The notes beneath the pieces are model-generated. The model saw only the letters and a list, made by a program, of their open reading frames with translations, ran no database searches and had not been told where the DNA came from. A program made the translations under genes and the position numbers. Shown here in pieces: positions 8,026-16,201 of a stretch of 52,510 nucleotides of DNA. Source of the DNA: Magnetococcales bacterium (GTDB lineage: Bacteria > Pseudomonadota > Magnetococcia > Magnetococcales > JADGAQ01); NCBI GenBank assembly GCA_015231925.1, contig JADGAQ010000008.1, positions 1-52,510 on the forward strand. The letters run 5' to 3'. Every line of letters begins with the position of its first letter. Position 1 is the stretch's first letter.

Positions 8026-8080
8026 GAAGGGTCAAAGGAAGGGTCAAAGGAAGGGTCAAAGGAGGAGTCAAAGGAAAAGT
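8026..8080 (+). repeat. 12-bp tandem repeat (GAAGGGTCAAAG)n
   Basis: There are three exact 12-bp units, one variant (GAGGAGTCAAAG) and a partial fifth. The array runs into the stem CTGAGGGGG...CCCCCTCAG just downstream. It completes the non-coding 7676-8169 gap between ccmF and ccmG. No promoter for ccmG could be assigned with confidence. Confidence 0.85.
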
Positions 8081-8169
8081 CCTGAGGGGGCAGCGGAGCT
8101 CCCCCTCAGACTCCCCCAACCCTTTTTACTCATTAGAAGATTAAAAGAAACAACAGGATATCCAATACC

Positions 8170-8706
8170 ATGTGGAAAAGTCTGCTTTTGGGGTCCATCG
8201 TCGCCATCCTTTTCCTCTTCGCCCTTGGATTGCGCAACGACCCCCGTTTCATTCCCTCCCCCCTGGAAAACCGTCCCGCACCCCACTTCATCGCCCCCAC
8301 CCTCGACGGCAAAAACCAAGTCCGTTTCCCCCAGGACTTCCCCAACAAATGGGTTCTGGTCAATTTCTGGGGTAGCTGGTGCGGCGGTTGCGCCATGGAA
8401 CATCCCTACCTGATGCTCCTGGCCAAAAAAACCCAAACCACTCCCGACTTCGCCATGGTCGGCGTCGATTTCAAGGATACCCTGGAAAACGCCAACCTCT
8501 TCCTGCGTCAATACGGCAATCCCGGTTATCCTCAAGCCTTCGATCCCAACCAACGCATCGCCATCGACTGGGGCGTCTACGGCGCCCCCGAATCCTATCT
8601 GGTCGACCCCTCCGGTCGCATTGTCCTGAAAGTCACCGGCATGCTCCAGGAAGGCTGGTTCGAAAAAGAGGTCCTCCCCCGCATTCAGGCAGGGAAAAAA
8701 CCATGA
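8170..8706 (+). CDS. ccmG: Thiol:disulfide interchange protein CcmG/DsbE
   Basis: A periplasmic, membrane-tethered thioredoxin-like protein that reduces apocytochrome CXXCH cysteines or CcmH before haem ligation. It has an N-terminal anchor (about residues 4-20) and then a TlpA/ResA-like fold with WVLVNFWGSWCGGC (redox Cys71 and Cys74). The usual cis-Pro loop is GAPESYLVDP. The motif WCGGC differs from the more common WCPTC/WCPxC of DsbE by lacking the proline. The 178-aa length fits the family. The stop overlaps the ccmH start (ATGA). Confidence 0.92.
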   Translation: MWKSLLLGSIVAILFLFALGLRNDPRFIPSPLENRPAPHFIAPTLDGKNQVRFPQDFPNKWVLVNFWGSWCGGCAMEHPYLMLLAKKTQTTPDFAMVGVDFKDTLENANLFLRQYGNPGYPQAFDPNQRIAIDWGVYGAPESYLVDPSGRIVLKVTGMLQEGWFEKEVLPRIQAGKKP

Positions 8707-9164
8707 CTCCCATCCGTTTTCTCCTTCTGACGCTCCTCTGCATCGGCACCGCCACCGCCGCCGACCAGCAGGAAGATGCCCTGGAAGCCCAGGTGCGCGA
8801 TATCGCCAAAAACCTGCGCTGCGCTGTCTGCCAGAACCAGCCGGTCTACGAGTCCAACTCCGACCTGGCCAAGGACATGCTCAAGCTGATCCGCGACAAA
8901 CTCGCCGCCGGGGAGTCCCCGGCGGCGGTGAAACAATACTTCCATGATCGCTACGGCGACTACATCTACCTGGAACCCCCCGCTGCAGGCCGAAACTGGA
9001 TCATCTGGATCGCTCCCTTCGCCGGCCTTCTCCTGGGTGCCGTGGCGCTGTGGCGGGCCATGCGGCGCTGGCAGGCGAAACCGGCGGGAACCCCAACGAC
9101 CACTCCCACTGCGGACGCAGCCAAAAAGCGCATCCAACAGGAGTTGGACAAGGTGGATGTGTGA
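8703..9164 (+). CDS. ccmH: Cytochrome c-type biogenesis protein CcmH
   Basis: A membrane-anchored periplasmic thioredoxin-interacting protein of the haem lyase complex. It has a signal peptide (residues 1-20), a three-helix domain with the redox pair Cys40/Cys43 in LRCAVCQNQ, the YGDYIYLEPP motif, and one transmembrane helix (WIIWIAPFAGLLLGAVALW). At 153 aa it is a stand-alone CcmH of the short (CcmL) type, without the TPR-containing CcmI fusion. No ccmI gene is found in the window. The start at 8703 overlaps the ccmG stop. Confidence 0.94.
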   Translation: MTPIRFLLLTLLCIGTATAADQQEDALEAQVRDIAKNLRCAVCQNQPVYESNSDLAKDMLKLIRDKLAAGESPAAVKQYFHDRYGDYIYLEPPAAGRNWIIWIAPFAGLLLGAVALWRAMRRWQAKPAGTPTTTPTADAAKKRIQQELDKVDV

Positions 9165-9180
9165 GGAGGTTTGACTATAA

Positions 9181-9230
9181 CCTTTTAATATTTTGTCTTT
9201 TAAAGTATCAAAAAAAGGAAATGTTTTGAC
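9181..9230 (+). repeat. AT-rich 55-bp repeat, forward copy (left bracket of ATPase cassette)
   Basis: A forward copy starting 16 bp after the ccmH stop, with CCTTTTAATATTTTGTC, AAGTATCAAAAAAAGGAAATG and TTTGAC. It has lost about 7 bp of the TTCTGTCC block. The facing reverse copy is at 11183-11237, so the two copies enclose the ATPase/DUF4276 genes. Confidence 0.85.
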
Positions 9231-9305
9231 TTTTTCTTTTCTAGAATAGGGTGGCGTGAGTAGACCTGAGAAGATATTGTGTTGGTCTGATGGTGGAGTG
9301 AATAA

Positions 9306-10448
9306 GTGAAATTGGGAAGACCAAAACTAAGTGAAGTTAACTTGGCTGGATTCAAGTCAATCGGTCCAAGTGGTCAGACCATAAAATTGGGTGATATAAC
9401 AATATTGCTTGGGGCTAATGGGGCTGGGAAAAGTAACTTGGTATCCTTTTTTTATCTGATTAACTTTATAACAAATAAAGCATTGCAAAAATTCATCGGG
9501 CAACAGGGTGGGGCCGATTCCATTCTTTATTATGGGGCAAAGGTTACGGAGAAGATTGACTTCACCCTCTCATTCGACCAAAAAGAAGGTGGCGAACATC
9601 AATCCTTTCGATACCAGGTTGCATTGGGTCACAGTCTGCCGGACAGGCTCTTTTTGGCGGATGAAAGGGTGATTTATCCTAGTTCAGAAAGCGTTGAAGA
9701 ATATAGTATCGGATCGGGAAGTCAGGAATCAGGGCTTGCGGACCATGAAGAGCCGGCAGTAAGGTACGTTCATACTATTCTTTCACAAATGCGCACCTAC
9801 CAGTTTCATGATACCTCCGATACGGCAAAAATAAAAGCCAGTGGTTACTTGGGGGATTGTCGTTACCTGAGAAGCAATGCAGGAAATCTGGCAGCTTTTC
9901 TTCGAATGATGAAATGCTCTGAAAAATATAAAATATATTATGATCGTATTATGCGGCATATTCAGAAAATTATGCCTCAATTCGGTGGCTTTGAATTGGC
10001 GGAATGTTCCAAAGAGGAAGATGCCGGATATGGGATGTTGAATTGGCATGAGATAAATCGTGCCTCCGAAGCTCTTTTCGGACCACATCAAATTTCGGAT
10101 GGCTCATTACGTTTTATGGCCTTGGCGACATTATTGTTGCAGCCGCCGCAATTGATTCCGAAGGTGATTGTGCTGGATGAACCGGAATTGGGGCTGCATC
10201 CGGCCGCTTTGAGGGAATTGGCAGCCATGATCCGCATGGCCGCCGCCCATTGTCAGGTGATCGTCGCCACGCAATCGACCCGGTTGGTGGATGAATTCCA
10301 GGCGGAAGAAATTGTGGTCGTGGAACGGGATCTGTCCAACCGGTGCAGTGTGTTTAAACGTTTAAACACGGCGGCCTTGTCGGATTGGTTGGCTCGATAC
10401 AGTCTTTCGGAGTTATGGGAGAAAAATGTTCTTGGAGGGCTTCCGTGA
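9306..10448 (+). CDS. AAA-family (SMC/RecF-like) ATPase, putative defence protein
   Basis: A predicted cytosolic ABC/SMC-like ATPase of 380 aa in the AAA_21/COG4637 style. Walker A is at 36-43 (GANGAGKS) after a typical VNLAGFKSIG N-terminus. The signature-like ISDGSLRFMAL is at about 263 and Walker B with D-loop VIVLDEPELGLHP at about 286-298. A switch-like VIVATQSTRLVDEF follows. No nuclease domain is fused. The next gene (DUF4276) overlaps it by 4 bp, so the pair is one translational unit. Base composition is visibly more AT-rich than neighbouring genes, suggesting acquisition. ATPase plus small partner recalls two-gene anti-phage systems such as PARIS or Septu. That role is inference. Confidence 0.85.
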   Translation: MKLGRPKLSEVNLAGFKSIGPSGQTIKLGDITILLGANGAGKSNLVSFFYLINFITNKALQKFIGQQGGADSILYYGAKVTEKIDFTLSFDQKEGGEHQSFRYQVALGHSLPDRLFLADERVIYPSSESVEEYSIGSGSQESGLADHEEPAVRYVHTILSQMRTYQFHDTSDTAKIKASGYLGDCRYLRSNAGNLAAFLRMMKCSEKYKIYYDRIMRHIQKIMPQFGGFELAECSKEEDAGYGMLNWHEINRASEALFGPHQISDGSLRFMALATLLLQPPQLIPKVIVLDEPELGLHPAALRELAAMIRMAAAHCQVIVATQSTRLVDEFQAEEIVVVERDLSNRCSVFKRLNTAALSDWLARYSLSELWEKNVLGGLP

Positions 10449-11164
10449 ATTTCATTCGCCTCCATGTCACCGGGGAGGGACAAACGGAACAGGCTTTTGT
10501 AAAAGATTTATTGGCAGACTATCTCAGCCAATTCCATGTTTTCACGGATGCCCGATGTGTCTTGACAAGCAAAGATAATAAAGCTGCTAGAGAATATCGA
10601 GGGGGATTGATCAACTATCAAAAGGCTAGGCAGGATATTGTCAGCTGGATGAAAGAAGATAACCATCCGGAATGCCGTTTTACCACCATGTTCGATTTGT
10701 ATGCCCTGCCGGATGATTTCCCAGGCTATCAAGATGCCCAGCGACAAACAAATCCTTATGTCAAAACTCGTATTCTTGAAGAAGCCATGGCGAAGGATAT
10801 CAACGATTGGCGATTCATTCCTTATCTGCAATTGCATGAATTTGAAGCATTTATTTTTGCCGATCCAAAAAAACTGAACTGGGAATATCTGGAACATGAT
10901 GAACCTATTGCCAAATTGGTGGCAATAGCCCTTTCCCAGGATCCGGAACTGATCAACGAAGGCCCGGAGACGGCACCATCCAAGCGGATTTTGACCCACA
11001 TACCAGAATACGATAAAGTTGTTGGGGGCGGTATGACTGTTCAGAAAATTGGTTTAGAAACCCTGCGTGTTAAATGTCCTCACTTTGATGCGTGGGTGCG
11101 TAGTCTGGAGTCTTTAACCAATGCAACAAATAAAAATCTTAACGAAACCCTATGGCGCTTCTGA
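10445..11164 (+). CDS. DUF4276 family protein, putative TOPRIM-like effector of the ATPase
   Basis: 239 aa, starting at GTG 10445 inside the ATPase stop (GTGA overlap). DUF4276 features are visible: N-terminal HVTGEGQTEQAF (Glu11, Glu15), TTMFDLYALPDDFPG (80-94, Asp84), YLQLHEFEAFIFADP (127-141), APSKRI (177-182) and KCPHFDAWV (210-218). The EGxTE start and later acidic patches resemble TOPRIM nucleases (OLD, DUF4435/AriB), but that is an inference from motif pattern, not a demonstrated activity. In many genomes DUF4276 genes neighbour ATPases of this kind. A longer start at 10385 would overlap the ATPase by 64 bp and lacks the family N-terminus. Confidence 0.82.
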   Translation: MNFIRLHVTGEGQTEQAFVKDLLADYLSQFHVFTDARCVLTSKDNKAAREYRGGLINYQKARQDIVSWMKEDNHPECRFTTMFDLYALPDDFPGYQDAQRQTNPYVKTRILEEAMAKDINDWRFIPYLQLHEFEAFIFADPKKLNWEYLEHDEPIAKLVAIALSQDPELINEGPETAPSKRILTHIPEYDKVVGGGMTVQKIGLETLRVKCPHFDAWVRSLESLTNATNKNLNETLWRF

Positions 11165-11182
11165 TATGAAGAAATGCATCAA

Positions 11183-11237
11183 CGTCAAAGGATAGAACAT
11201 TTCCTTTTTTTGATACTTTAAAGGCAAAATATTAAAC
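11183..11237 (-). repeat. AT-rich 55-bp repeat, reverse copy (right bracket of ATPase cassette)
   Basis: Reads GTCAAAGGATAGAACATTTC, then TTTTTTTGATACTTTAAAGGCAAAATATTAAA. It starts 18 bp after the DUF4276 stop. Its outer end overlaps the convergent prmC gene: the prmC TAA stop (11232-11234) lies inside the repeat. Confidence 0.88.
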
Positions 11238-12107
11238 GTCAGAACCCGGAACCATTCCCCGCACCACCCGATCTCTTTGTCCGTAGTCCTTTAACACCGT
11301 TACCTCCTTGAAACCGGCTTCCTCAAACAGTCGGGAGACTCTCTCTCCCTGTTTCCAGCCGATCTCCACAGCCAGCAGGCCACCCGGTTTCAAGTGGGGC
11401 CGGGTTTGGGGAATCAGCTCCCGATAGATCATCAATCCGTCTTCCCCACCCCAGAGAGCTTCCTGGGGTTCCCAGCGATAGACTTCCGGCGCGAGGTCGC
11501 GCCATTCCGTGGCGTCGATGTAGGGGGGATTGGAGACGATCACGTCAAAGGTTTCGTCAGGCGTGAGAGGGGTGAGCAGGGAGCCGGAACGGAGGTCACA
11601 ACGGGAGCTGAGTTTCAGGGTTTCGGCGTTGGTTTGGGCGCAGGCGATGGCGGTTGCGGAGATATCGGTGGCCACGCCTTGGCTGTTGGGGAAGTCGTGC
11701 AACAGGGAGAGCAGAATGGCTCCGCTGCCGATGCCCACGTCCAGGAAACGCCACGCTTTCTGGCGGTCCTCGCAGTGGTTGCGCACCGTTTCGACGAGGC
11801 ATTCGGTGTCGGGACGGGGGATGAGGACGCCGGGGGTGATGTGGAGATCCAGGCTCCAGAAGCCTTTGTTTTGCAGGATGTAGGCCACGGGTTCGCGTTC
11901 GCCACGACGTTTGATCAGGGTGCGATAGTTGGCCAGTTCGTCGGGGGTCAGGGGGCGATCGGGATCGAGGAAGAGCCGCAGACGGTCGATCCGCAGGGCG
12001 TGGGCCAGAAGGAGTTCGGCGTCGAGGCGGGGGGAGTCGCAGCCGCGTTCCGAGAGCCAGGTGTGGCTCCAGGTGAGAAGGGTGCGAACGGTCCAGGTGG
12101 TAGGCAT
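11232..12107 (-). CDS. prmC: Release factor glutamine methyltransferase PrmC
   Basis: A SAM-dependent N5-glutamine methyltransferase that modifies the GGQ motif of release factors RF1/RF2. It has an N-terminal helical recognition domain and then a Rossmann fold with FLDVGIGSGAI (SAM binding) and the diagnostic NPPY motif (VIVSNPPYIDA). At 291 aa it matches the family (about 277-290 aa). The last two residues and stop come from the AT-rich repeat, and another repeat copy begins 6 bp upstream of its start, so the gene is an island between two repeat-bracketed segments. Confidence 0.95.
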   Translation of the reverse strand: MPTTWTVRTLLTWSHTWLSERGCDSPRLDAELLLAHALRIDRLRLFLDPDRPLTPDELANYRTLIKRRGEREPVAYILQNKGFWSLDLHITPGVLIPRPDTECLVETVRNHCEDRQKAWRFLDVGIGSGAILLSLLHDFPNSQGVATDISATAIACAQTNAETLKLSSRCDLRSGSLLTPLTPDETFDVIVSNPPYIDATEWRDLAPEVYRWEPQEALWGGEDGLMIYRELIPQTRPHLKPGGLLAVEIGWKQGERVSRLFEEAGFKEVTVLKDYGQRDRVVRGMVPGSDV

Positions 12108-12113
12108 GGAAGT

Positions 12114-12169
12114 CCTTTTAATATTTTTCCTTTAAAGTATCAAAAAAAGAAAATGTTCTGTCTGTTGAC
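12114..12169 (+). repeat. AT-rich 55-bp repeat, forward copy of a pair
   Basis: CCTTTTAATATTTTTCC, TTTAAAGTATCAAAAAAAGA and AAATGTTCTGTCTGTTGAC. It faces the reverse copy at 12414-12467. It lies only 6 bp upstream of the prmC start (minus strand), so the prmC RBS and part of its promoter must lie within or beyond the repeat. Confidence 0.88.
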
Positions 12170-12194
12170 TTTTTATTCTGTAACTTTTCAGATA

Positions 12195-12326
12195 TACGGG
12201 GGTTCGGGGGGGATTATCCCCCCGACGGGTCCAGGGCAGCGCCCTGGGACTCTTCCGTTTGCTGTTGACTTCCGACCCCCTGGGGTCCAGGGGGCACCCC
12301 TGGGACTTTTCCTTTCGCCGTTGACC
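12195..12326 (+). repeat. GC-rich repeats nested inside an AT-rich pair
   Basis: Positions 12195-12247 are a full GC-rich unit (ACGGGGGTTC, a GGGGGATTATCCCCC hairpin, GGGTCCAGGGCAGCGCCCTG), essentially identical to the inverse of positions 1-54. A second, diverged unit follows (CCCCCTGGGGTCCAGGGGGCACC). Each unit ends with a related GGGACT(C/T)TTCC...GTTGAC tail. Positions 12327-12413 are AT-rich and show nothing else. Confidence 0.8.
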
Positions 12327-12413
12327 TGATCTTGTTGCACTGTGCAGGGGTCTGAATGGTTACTTTATTCTTTTCTATAAATATTTTATTTAATAAATAA
12401 CAAATACAGAAAA

Positions 12414-12467
12414 GTCAAAGAATAGAACATTTTCTTTTTTTGATACTTAAAAGATAAAATATTAAAA
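12414..12467 (-). repeat. AT-rich 55-bp repeat, reverse copy of a pair
   Basis: GTCAAAGAATAGAACATTTT, then CTTTTTTTGATACTTAAAAGATAAAATATTAAA. It is the partner of 12114-12169, with 244 bp between the inner ends. Confidence 0.88.
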
Positions 12468-12484
12468 ATCAATATCCCCTGAAA

Positions 12485-12515
12485 ACAAAAAAGGGGAGCT
12501 TGCGCTCCCCCTTTC
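12485..12515 (-). terminator. Intrinsic terminator of the M23 peptidase gene
   Basis: On the minus strand, GGGGGAGC-GCAA-GCTCCCC is followed by TTTTTTGTTTTC, about 20 bp past the stop codon. This is a strong GC stem with a U-tract. Confidence 0.88.
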
Positions 12516-12535
12516 AAGTCGACACACTTTCCCGA

Positions 12536-14494
12536 CTACTTCCGGTGTGTATTGGCCGCCATGAAGGTCTTGGCGGAATTATCCAACAGAACCAGCAACG
12601 GCTCGCTACGGGCCTTGAAATCGGCAATGAACTTGGGCGCCACACCCTTGGCCGTCGGCAACTGCGCCGACAACGGATTGACCTGCTGCCCGTTGATGTG
12701 AACTTCGTAATGCAGATGAGGACCGGTGGCCGTGCCCGTCATGCCCACATAACCGATGACTTTACCCTGACGCACATAAGACCCGACATCCACATTGCTG
12801 GCCACCCGGCTCAGATGGGCATAAGCCGTGGAATAGGTGTCGTTATGGCGCACCATGATCAAATTGCCGTAACCCCCCTTGGGACCGACATACACCACGG
12901 TTCCGTTACCGGCTGCCCGTACCGGGGTTCCGGTGGGAGCGGCATAGTCCACACCCTTGTGGGCGCGGTTGAAGCCGAAGACCGGGTGCAGGCGGCTGTT
13001 GGAAAAATAGGAGGAGATGCGGGTGAAGTCCACCGGTGCGCGGATGAACATCTTGCGCACGTTGTCGCCATTGGCGTTGAAATATCCGGAACGTCCTTCG
13101 GGATCGGTATAGCGCACCGACTTGAGGACATTGCCCTGATTGATGAACTCGGCGGCCAGGATCTCTCCGGTACGCACCATCTTGCCTTCGGAGAAGAGTT
13201 CTTCGTAAACCACGGTGAAGCGGTCGCCGGCATGGATATCCCGGGCGAAGTCGACATCGTATTCGAACATCTCGGCCAGCTTGACGGTGAGCTGCTGGGA
13301 GAGACCCGATTTGCGGGCGGCGGTGAAGAGGGAATCGTTGATGATGCCGGAAATAGCGTTGACCTTGATGTCGAAACTCTTCATCTCGACGCGGGGTACA
13401 TAGTTGCCGGAGGTGTTGCGGGTGACCCAGAGAACCTTGTCATCCCCGATGGGGTAGGAGAGTCCGGCCAGATCCCCCTTGCGGTCGAAGGCCAGCCGCA
13501 TGATGTTGCCGACTTTGAGCTGCTCGGCCAGATCGAAGACCGGCTTGGCGGCTTTGCCCACTTCGACGGCCACGGTGGAGGGCACCTGACGACGGGCCAG
13601 CACGCGGGTCAGATAATCGCCGGAGAGAACCTTCTCTTCGATGACATGGGCCGACTTGTCGAAGTATTTCCGGGCCTGGGGGGAGATGGTGGACTTTTCG
13701 CTCTTTTCGGCGACGACGCGCTCCGGGGTCTTGCTCTCGGAAGCGGGCAAAGCCACGGGGGCCAGGGCGATGCGCTCGAAGGGGGTGGCCACGAAACCGG
13801 CCACGAAGCGGGGATCCTTGCTGGATTGGGCGATGAGCTGCAGGGTCTTGTTCTCGGCGACCGGAGCCACCAGTGCGACCAGGTTGTCGCTCTTGTCGAA
13901 GGCCAGCTTCAGGGTCAAACCGGGGGTCAGCTTCTTGGCCAGGTCGAAAACCTCCTTGGAGGCTTTTTCCGTGGCGAGGATGCGACGGGTGGGAACATTG
14001 TGACGCTTGAGCAGGGTATGAAGGGTGTCACCTTTGCGAACCGTCTCGGTGGCTTCCCGAACCGGCAGAATATCGGAGAAGAAGGAAGAGGCGCGCTCTT
14101 CACCCCCGTCGGCTTTTTTGGCGGCAGCGGGGGTTTCGCTCCTGGCGGAGCGGGGAGCGGGCACGGGAGTGGGCACGCCGTCGGCGTCGTCCTTGTTCTG
14201 GGCGGAACGAATGGGGGATGTCTCTTTTTTGACGCCGGACTGCGTCAAATCCGCGTCATCGGTGTCGTCATCCTGACTGACCGTGCGGGAGTGTTTGAGC
14301 TGCATGGCGGGGATTCGGGGCAAGGGGGGCGGCGAGGGGATACGCAGCTCCGCCTTGTTGCTGCCGGGTTCCGGGGTGGCGGTGTTGGCGGCCGTTCCCT
14401 GCTGCGTCAGCAGCAGCAGAACCGAGAGACCACCCAACGACCAGAGACCTTTTTGTTTCCGCTGTGCGCTTGATGCCACGCTGCTACCCTCCAT
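12536..14494 (-). CDS. M23 family zinc metallopeptidase (LytM-type murein endopeptidase)
   Basis: A probable periplasmic, membrane-anchored D,D-endopeptidase that cuts peptidoglycan cross-links. There is an N-terminal anchor (LGGLSVLLLLTQQG), a low-complexity Pro/Ala/Lys segment, two LysM/OapA-like modules beginning KGDTLHTLLKRHNVP and SGDYLTRVLARRQVP, and a C-terminal M23 domain. The zinc ligands are HKGVD (His512, Asp516) and HLH (His593, His595). The architecture resembles E. coli MepM/YebA. ATG 14494 is preferred; a GTG at 14506 would add four residues. It has its own terminator. Confidence 0.9.
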   Translation of the reverse strand: MEGSSVASSAQRKQKGLWSLGGLSVLLLLTQQGTAANTATPEPGSNKAELRIPSPPPLPRIPAMQLKHSRTVSQDDDTDDADLTQSGVKKETSPIRSAQNKDDADGVPTPVPAPRSARSETPAAAKKADGGEERASSFFSDILPVREATETVRKGDTLHTLLKRHNVPTRRILATEKASKEVFDLAKKLTPGLTLKLAFDKSDNLVALVAPVAENKTLQLIAQSSKDPRFVAGFVATPFERIALAPVALPASESKTPERVVAEKSEKSTISPQARKYFDKSAHVIEEKVLSGDYLTRVLARRQVPSTVAVEVGKAAKPVFDLAEQLKVGNIMRLAFDRKGDLAGLSYPIGDDKVLWVTRNTSGNYVPRVEMKSFDIKVNAISGIINDSLFTAARKSGLSQQLTVKLAEMFEYDVDFARDIHAGDRFTVVYEELFSEGKMVRTGEILAAEFINQGNVLKSVRYTDPEGRSGYFNANGDNVRKMFIRAPVDFTRISSYFSNSRLHPVFGFNRAHKGVDYAAPTGTPVRAAGNGTVVYVGPKGGYGNLIMVRHNDTYSTAYAHLSRVASNVDVGSYVRQGKVIGYVGMTGTATGPHLHYEVHINGQQVNPLSAQLPTAKGVAPKFIADFKARSEPLLVLLDNSAKTFMAANTHRK

Positions 14495-14881
14495 GCCTGT
14501 TTGCACGTCCGTGTGCTGGTATCTGCTTGCTGCTCGGAAAACAGGATGCTTTCCTCACTTCTTATCGTTGAAGTGATGGACTCCTCCATATTGGTTCAGG
14601 GGCCAAGCAATTCGCGGACCGTTTTCCCTGGCCGTTCAGATTGTGTCGTTTTCCCCACATCTTGGCCAATCCGCCGATTATAGGGAAAAATTTTTATTAC
14701 GCCAGGAAAAGATGCCGCTCTGCGGAAGAAAAGACCGAAGGGGGTCTCCGAGGCTTGGTGAAGATAGAGTAACATATTGTTTTCTCAACGTTATTCTTTA
14801 CCGTTCATTGAATGGGATATAACAATTGATGCAGGCTTGCCGGGCAAAATTGATATGGGGATGAGAAAATATTATGGCCAC
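14495..14881. other. Non-coding spacer between M23 gene and trmFO
   Basis: About 390 bp with no convincing ORF, repeat family member or RNA gene. It must hold the promoter of the minus-strand M23 gene and the end of the trmFO transcript, but no clear sigma-70 promoter or intrinsic terminator was recognised. The trmFO-proximal part (14770-14880) is AT-rich. Confidence 0.6.
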
Positions 14882-16201
14882 CTATTGCCGATTCAGGGCG
14901 GTAAGCCAGGAAGAAAAGTCCTCTCGGGCTCGGGCTACCATGACCGTTTTGCGTTGCGCACGGGGTGTCTCCTCGGGCAGTGGCGTGAAAAGTCCGAAGT
15001 TGCAGTTCATGGGTTGCAACGGTCCCAGGGAGCCGACGGTGATGTGGTGCAGCAGGGCGCCCACGGCGGTGGTGGCCGGCGGGGGGAGGGTTTCGCGGTC
15101 CTGATACAGATCGGCCAGGAAACGCCCGGCCAGGGCGCCCATGGCGGTCGATTCCACGTACCCCTCGACGCCGGTGATCTGTCCGGCGAACAGAATGCGG
15201 GGATCCTTGCGCCAGCGCAGAACGCCGTCCAGCTCCTTGGGGCTCTCCAGGAAGGTGTTGCGGTGTACCGAGCCGAGGCGGGGAAATTCAGCCTGTTCCA
15301 GACCGGGAATGGTACGGAAGAGACGTTGCTGTTCCGGCCAGAGCAGACGGGTCTGAAAACCCACCATGTTCCACAGGCTGCCCTGATGGTTGTCCTGCCG
15401 CAGTTGCACCACGGCGTAGGGACGTCGCCCGTCCTCGAAGGGATTCTGCAACCCCACCGGCTTCATGGGACCGAAACGCAGGGTCTGCGGACCCCGGTCG
15501 GCCATGATTTCGATGGGCAGGCAGCCTTCGAAGAAAGGAATTTTCTCGAACTCCCGCAACGGGGCCCGCTTGGCGTTTTTCAACTCTTCGACGAAGACGC
15601 GGTACTGATCAGGACTCAAGGGACAGTTGATATAATCCGCCCCTTCGCCCTTGTCGTGACGGGACTGTTTCCAGACTTTGGAAAAGTCGATGGATTCGGT
15701 GGTGACGATGGGAGCGATGGCATCATAAAAAGAGAGGCGGTTGCGTCCCATGGCCGTTTCCAGCCAGGCGGCGAGGGTATCGGCAGTCAGCGGGCCGGTG
15801 GCCAGCACGACCCAGCCCTCCTCGGGCGGGGCGAACAACTCTTCGCGACGCAGGGTGATCAGGGGATGCTGCTCCAGCCGTTCGGTGACGAAGGCGGCGA
15901 AGGCCTCCCGATCCACCGCCAGGGCGCTGCCCGCCGGCACGCGATGGTGATCGGCGGCGGCCATGATCAGACTGCCCAGACCGCGCAACTCCTCGTGCAG
16001 CAGCCCCACGGCGCTGCGTTCCGCATCATCGGAACGCAGGGAGTTGGAGCAGACCAGTTCGGCGCAACGGTCGCTCTGATGCGCCGGCGATGAACTCACG
16101 GGGCGTCTTTCCACCAGAGTGACCGCGATGCCCCGTTGCGCCAGTTGCCAGGCGGCTTCGCTGCCGGCCAGGCCGGCTCCGACCACGGTGACGGCGTTCA
16201 T
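14882..16201 (-). CDS. trmFO: Methylenetetrahydrofolate-tRNA (uracil-54-C5) methyltransferase TrmFO
   Basis: A FAD-dependent enzyme that makes ribothymidine at tRNA position 54 using methylene-tetrahydrofolate. N-terminal dinucleotide fold [21 protein letters not shown], then [23 protein letters not shown] and a C-terminal [16 protein letters not shown] region, all diagnostic of the TrmFO/GidA family. The catalytic Cys of ICSNS-like motifs is in ELVCSNS. At 439 aa it matches the family. The ATG at 16201 overlaps the stop of the upstream helicase gene (ATGA), so the two form an operon. A longer reading frame running through the helicase region in this frame is not coding. Confidence 0.95.
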   Translation of the reverse strand: MNAVTVVGAGLAGSEAAWQLAQRGIAVTLVERRPVSSSPAHQSDRCAELVCSNSLRSDDAERSAVGLLHEELRGLGSLIMAAADHHRVPAGSALAVDREAFAAFVTERLEQHPLITLRREELFAPPEEGWVVLATGPLTADTLAAWLETAMGRNRLSFYDAIAPIVTTESIDFSKVWKQSRHDKGEGADYINCPLSPDQYRVFVEELKNAKRAPLREFEKIPFFEGCLPIEIMADRGPQTLRFGPMKPVGLQNPFEDGRRPYAVVQLRQDNHQGSLWNMVGFQTRLLWPEQQRLFRTIPGLEQAEFPRLGSVHRNTFLESPKELDGVLRWRKDPRILFAGQITGVEGYVESTAMGALAGRFLADLYQDRETLPPPATTAVGALLHHITVGSLGPLQPMNCNFGLFTPLPEETPRAQRKTVMVARAREDFSSWLTALNRQ

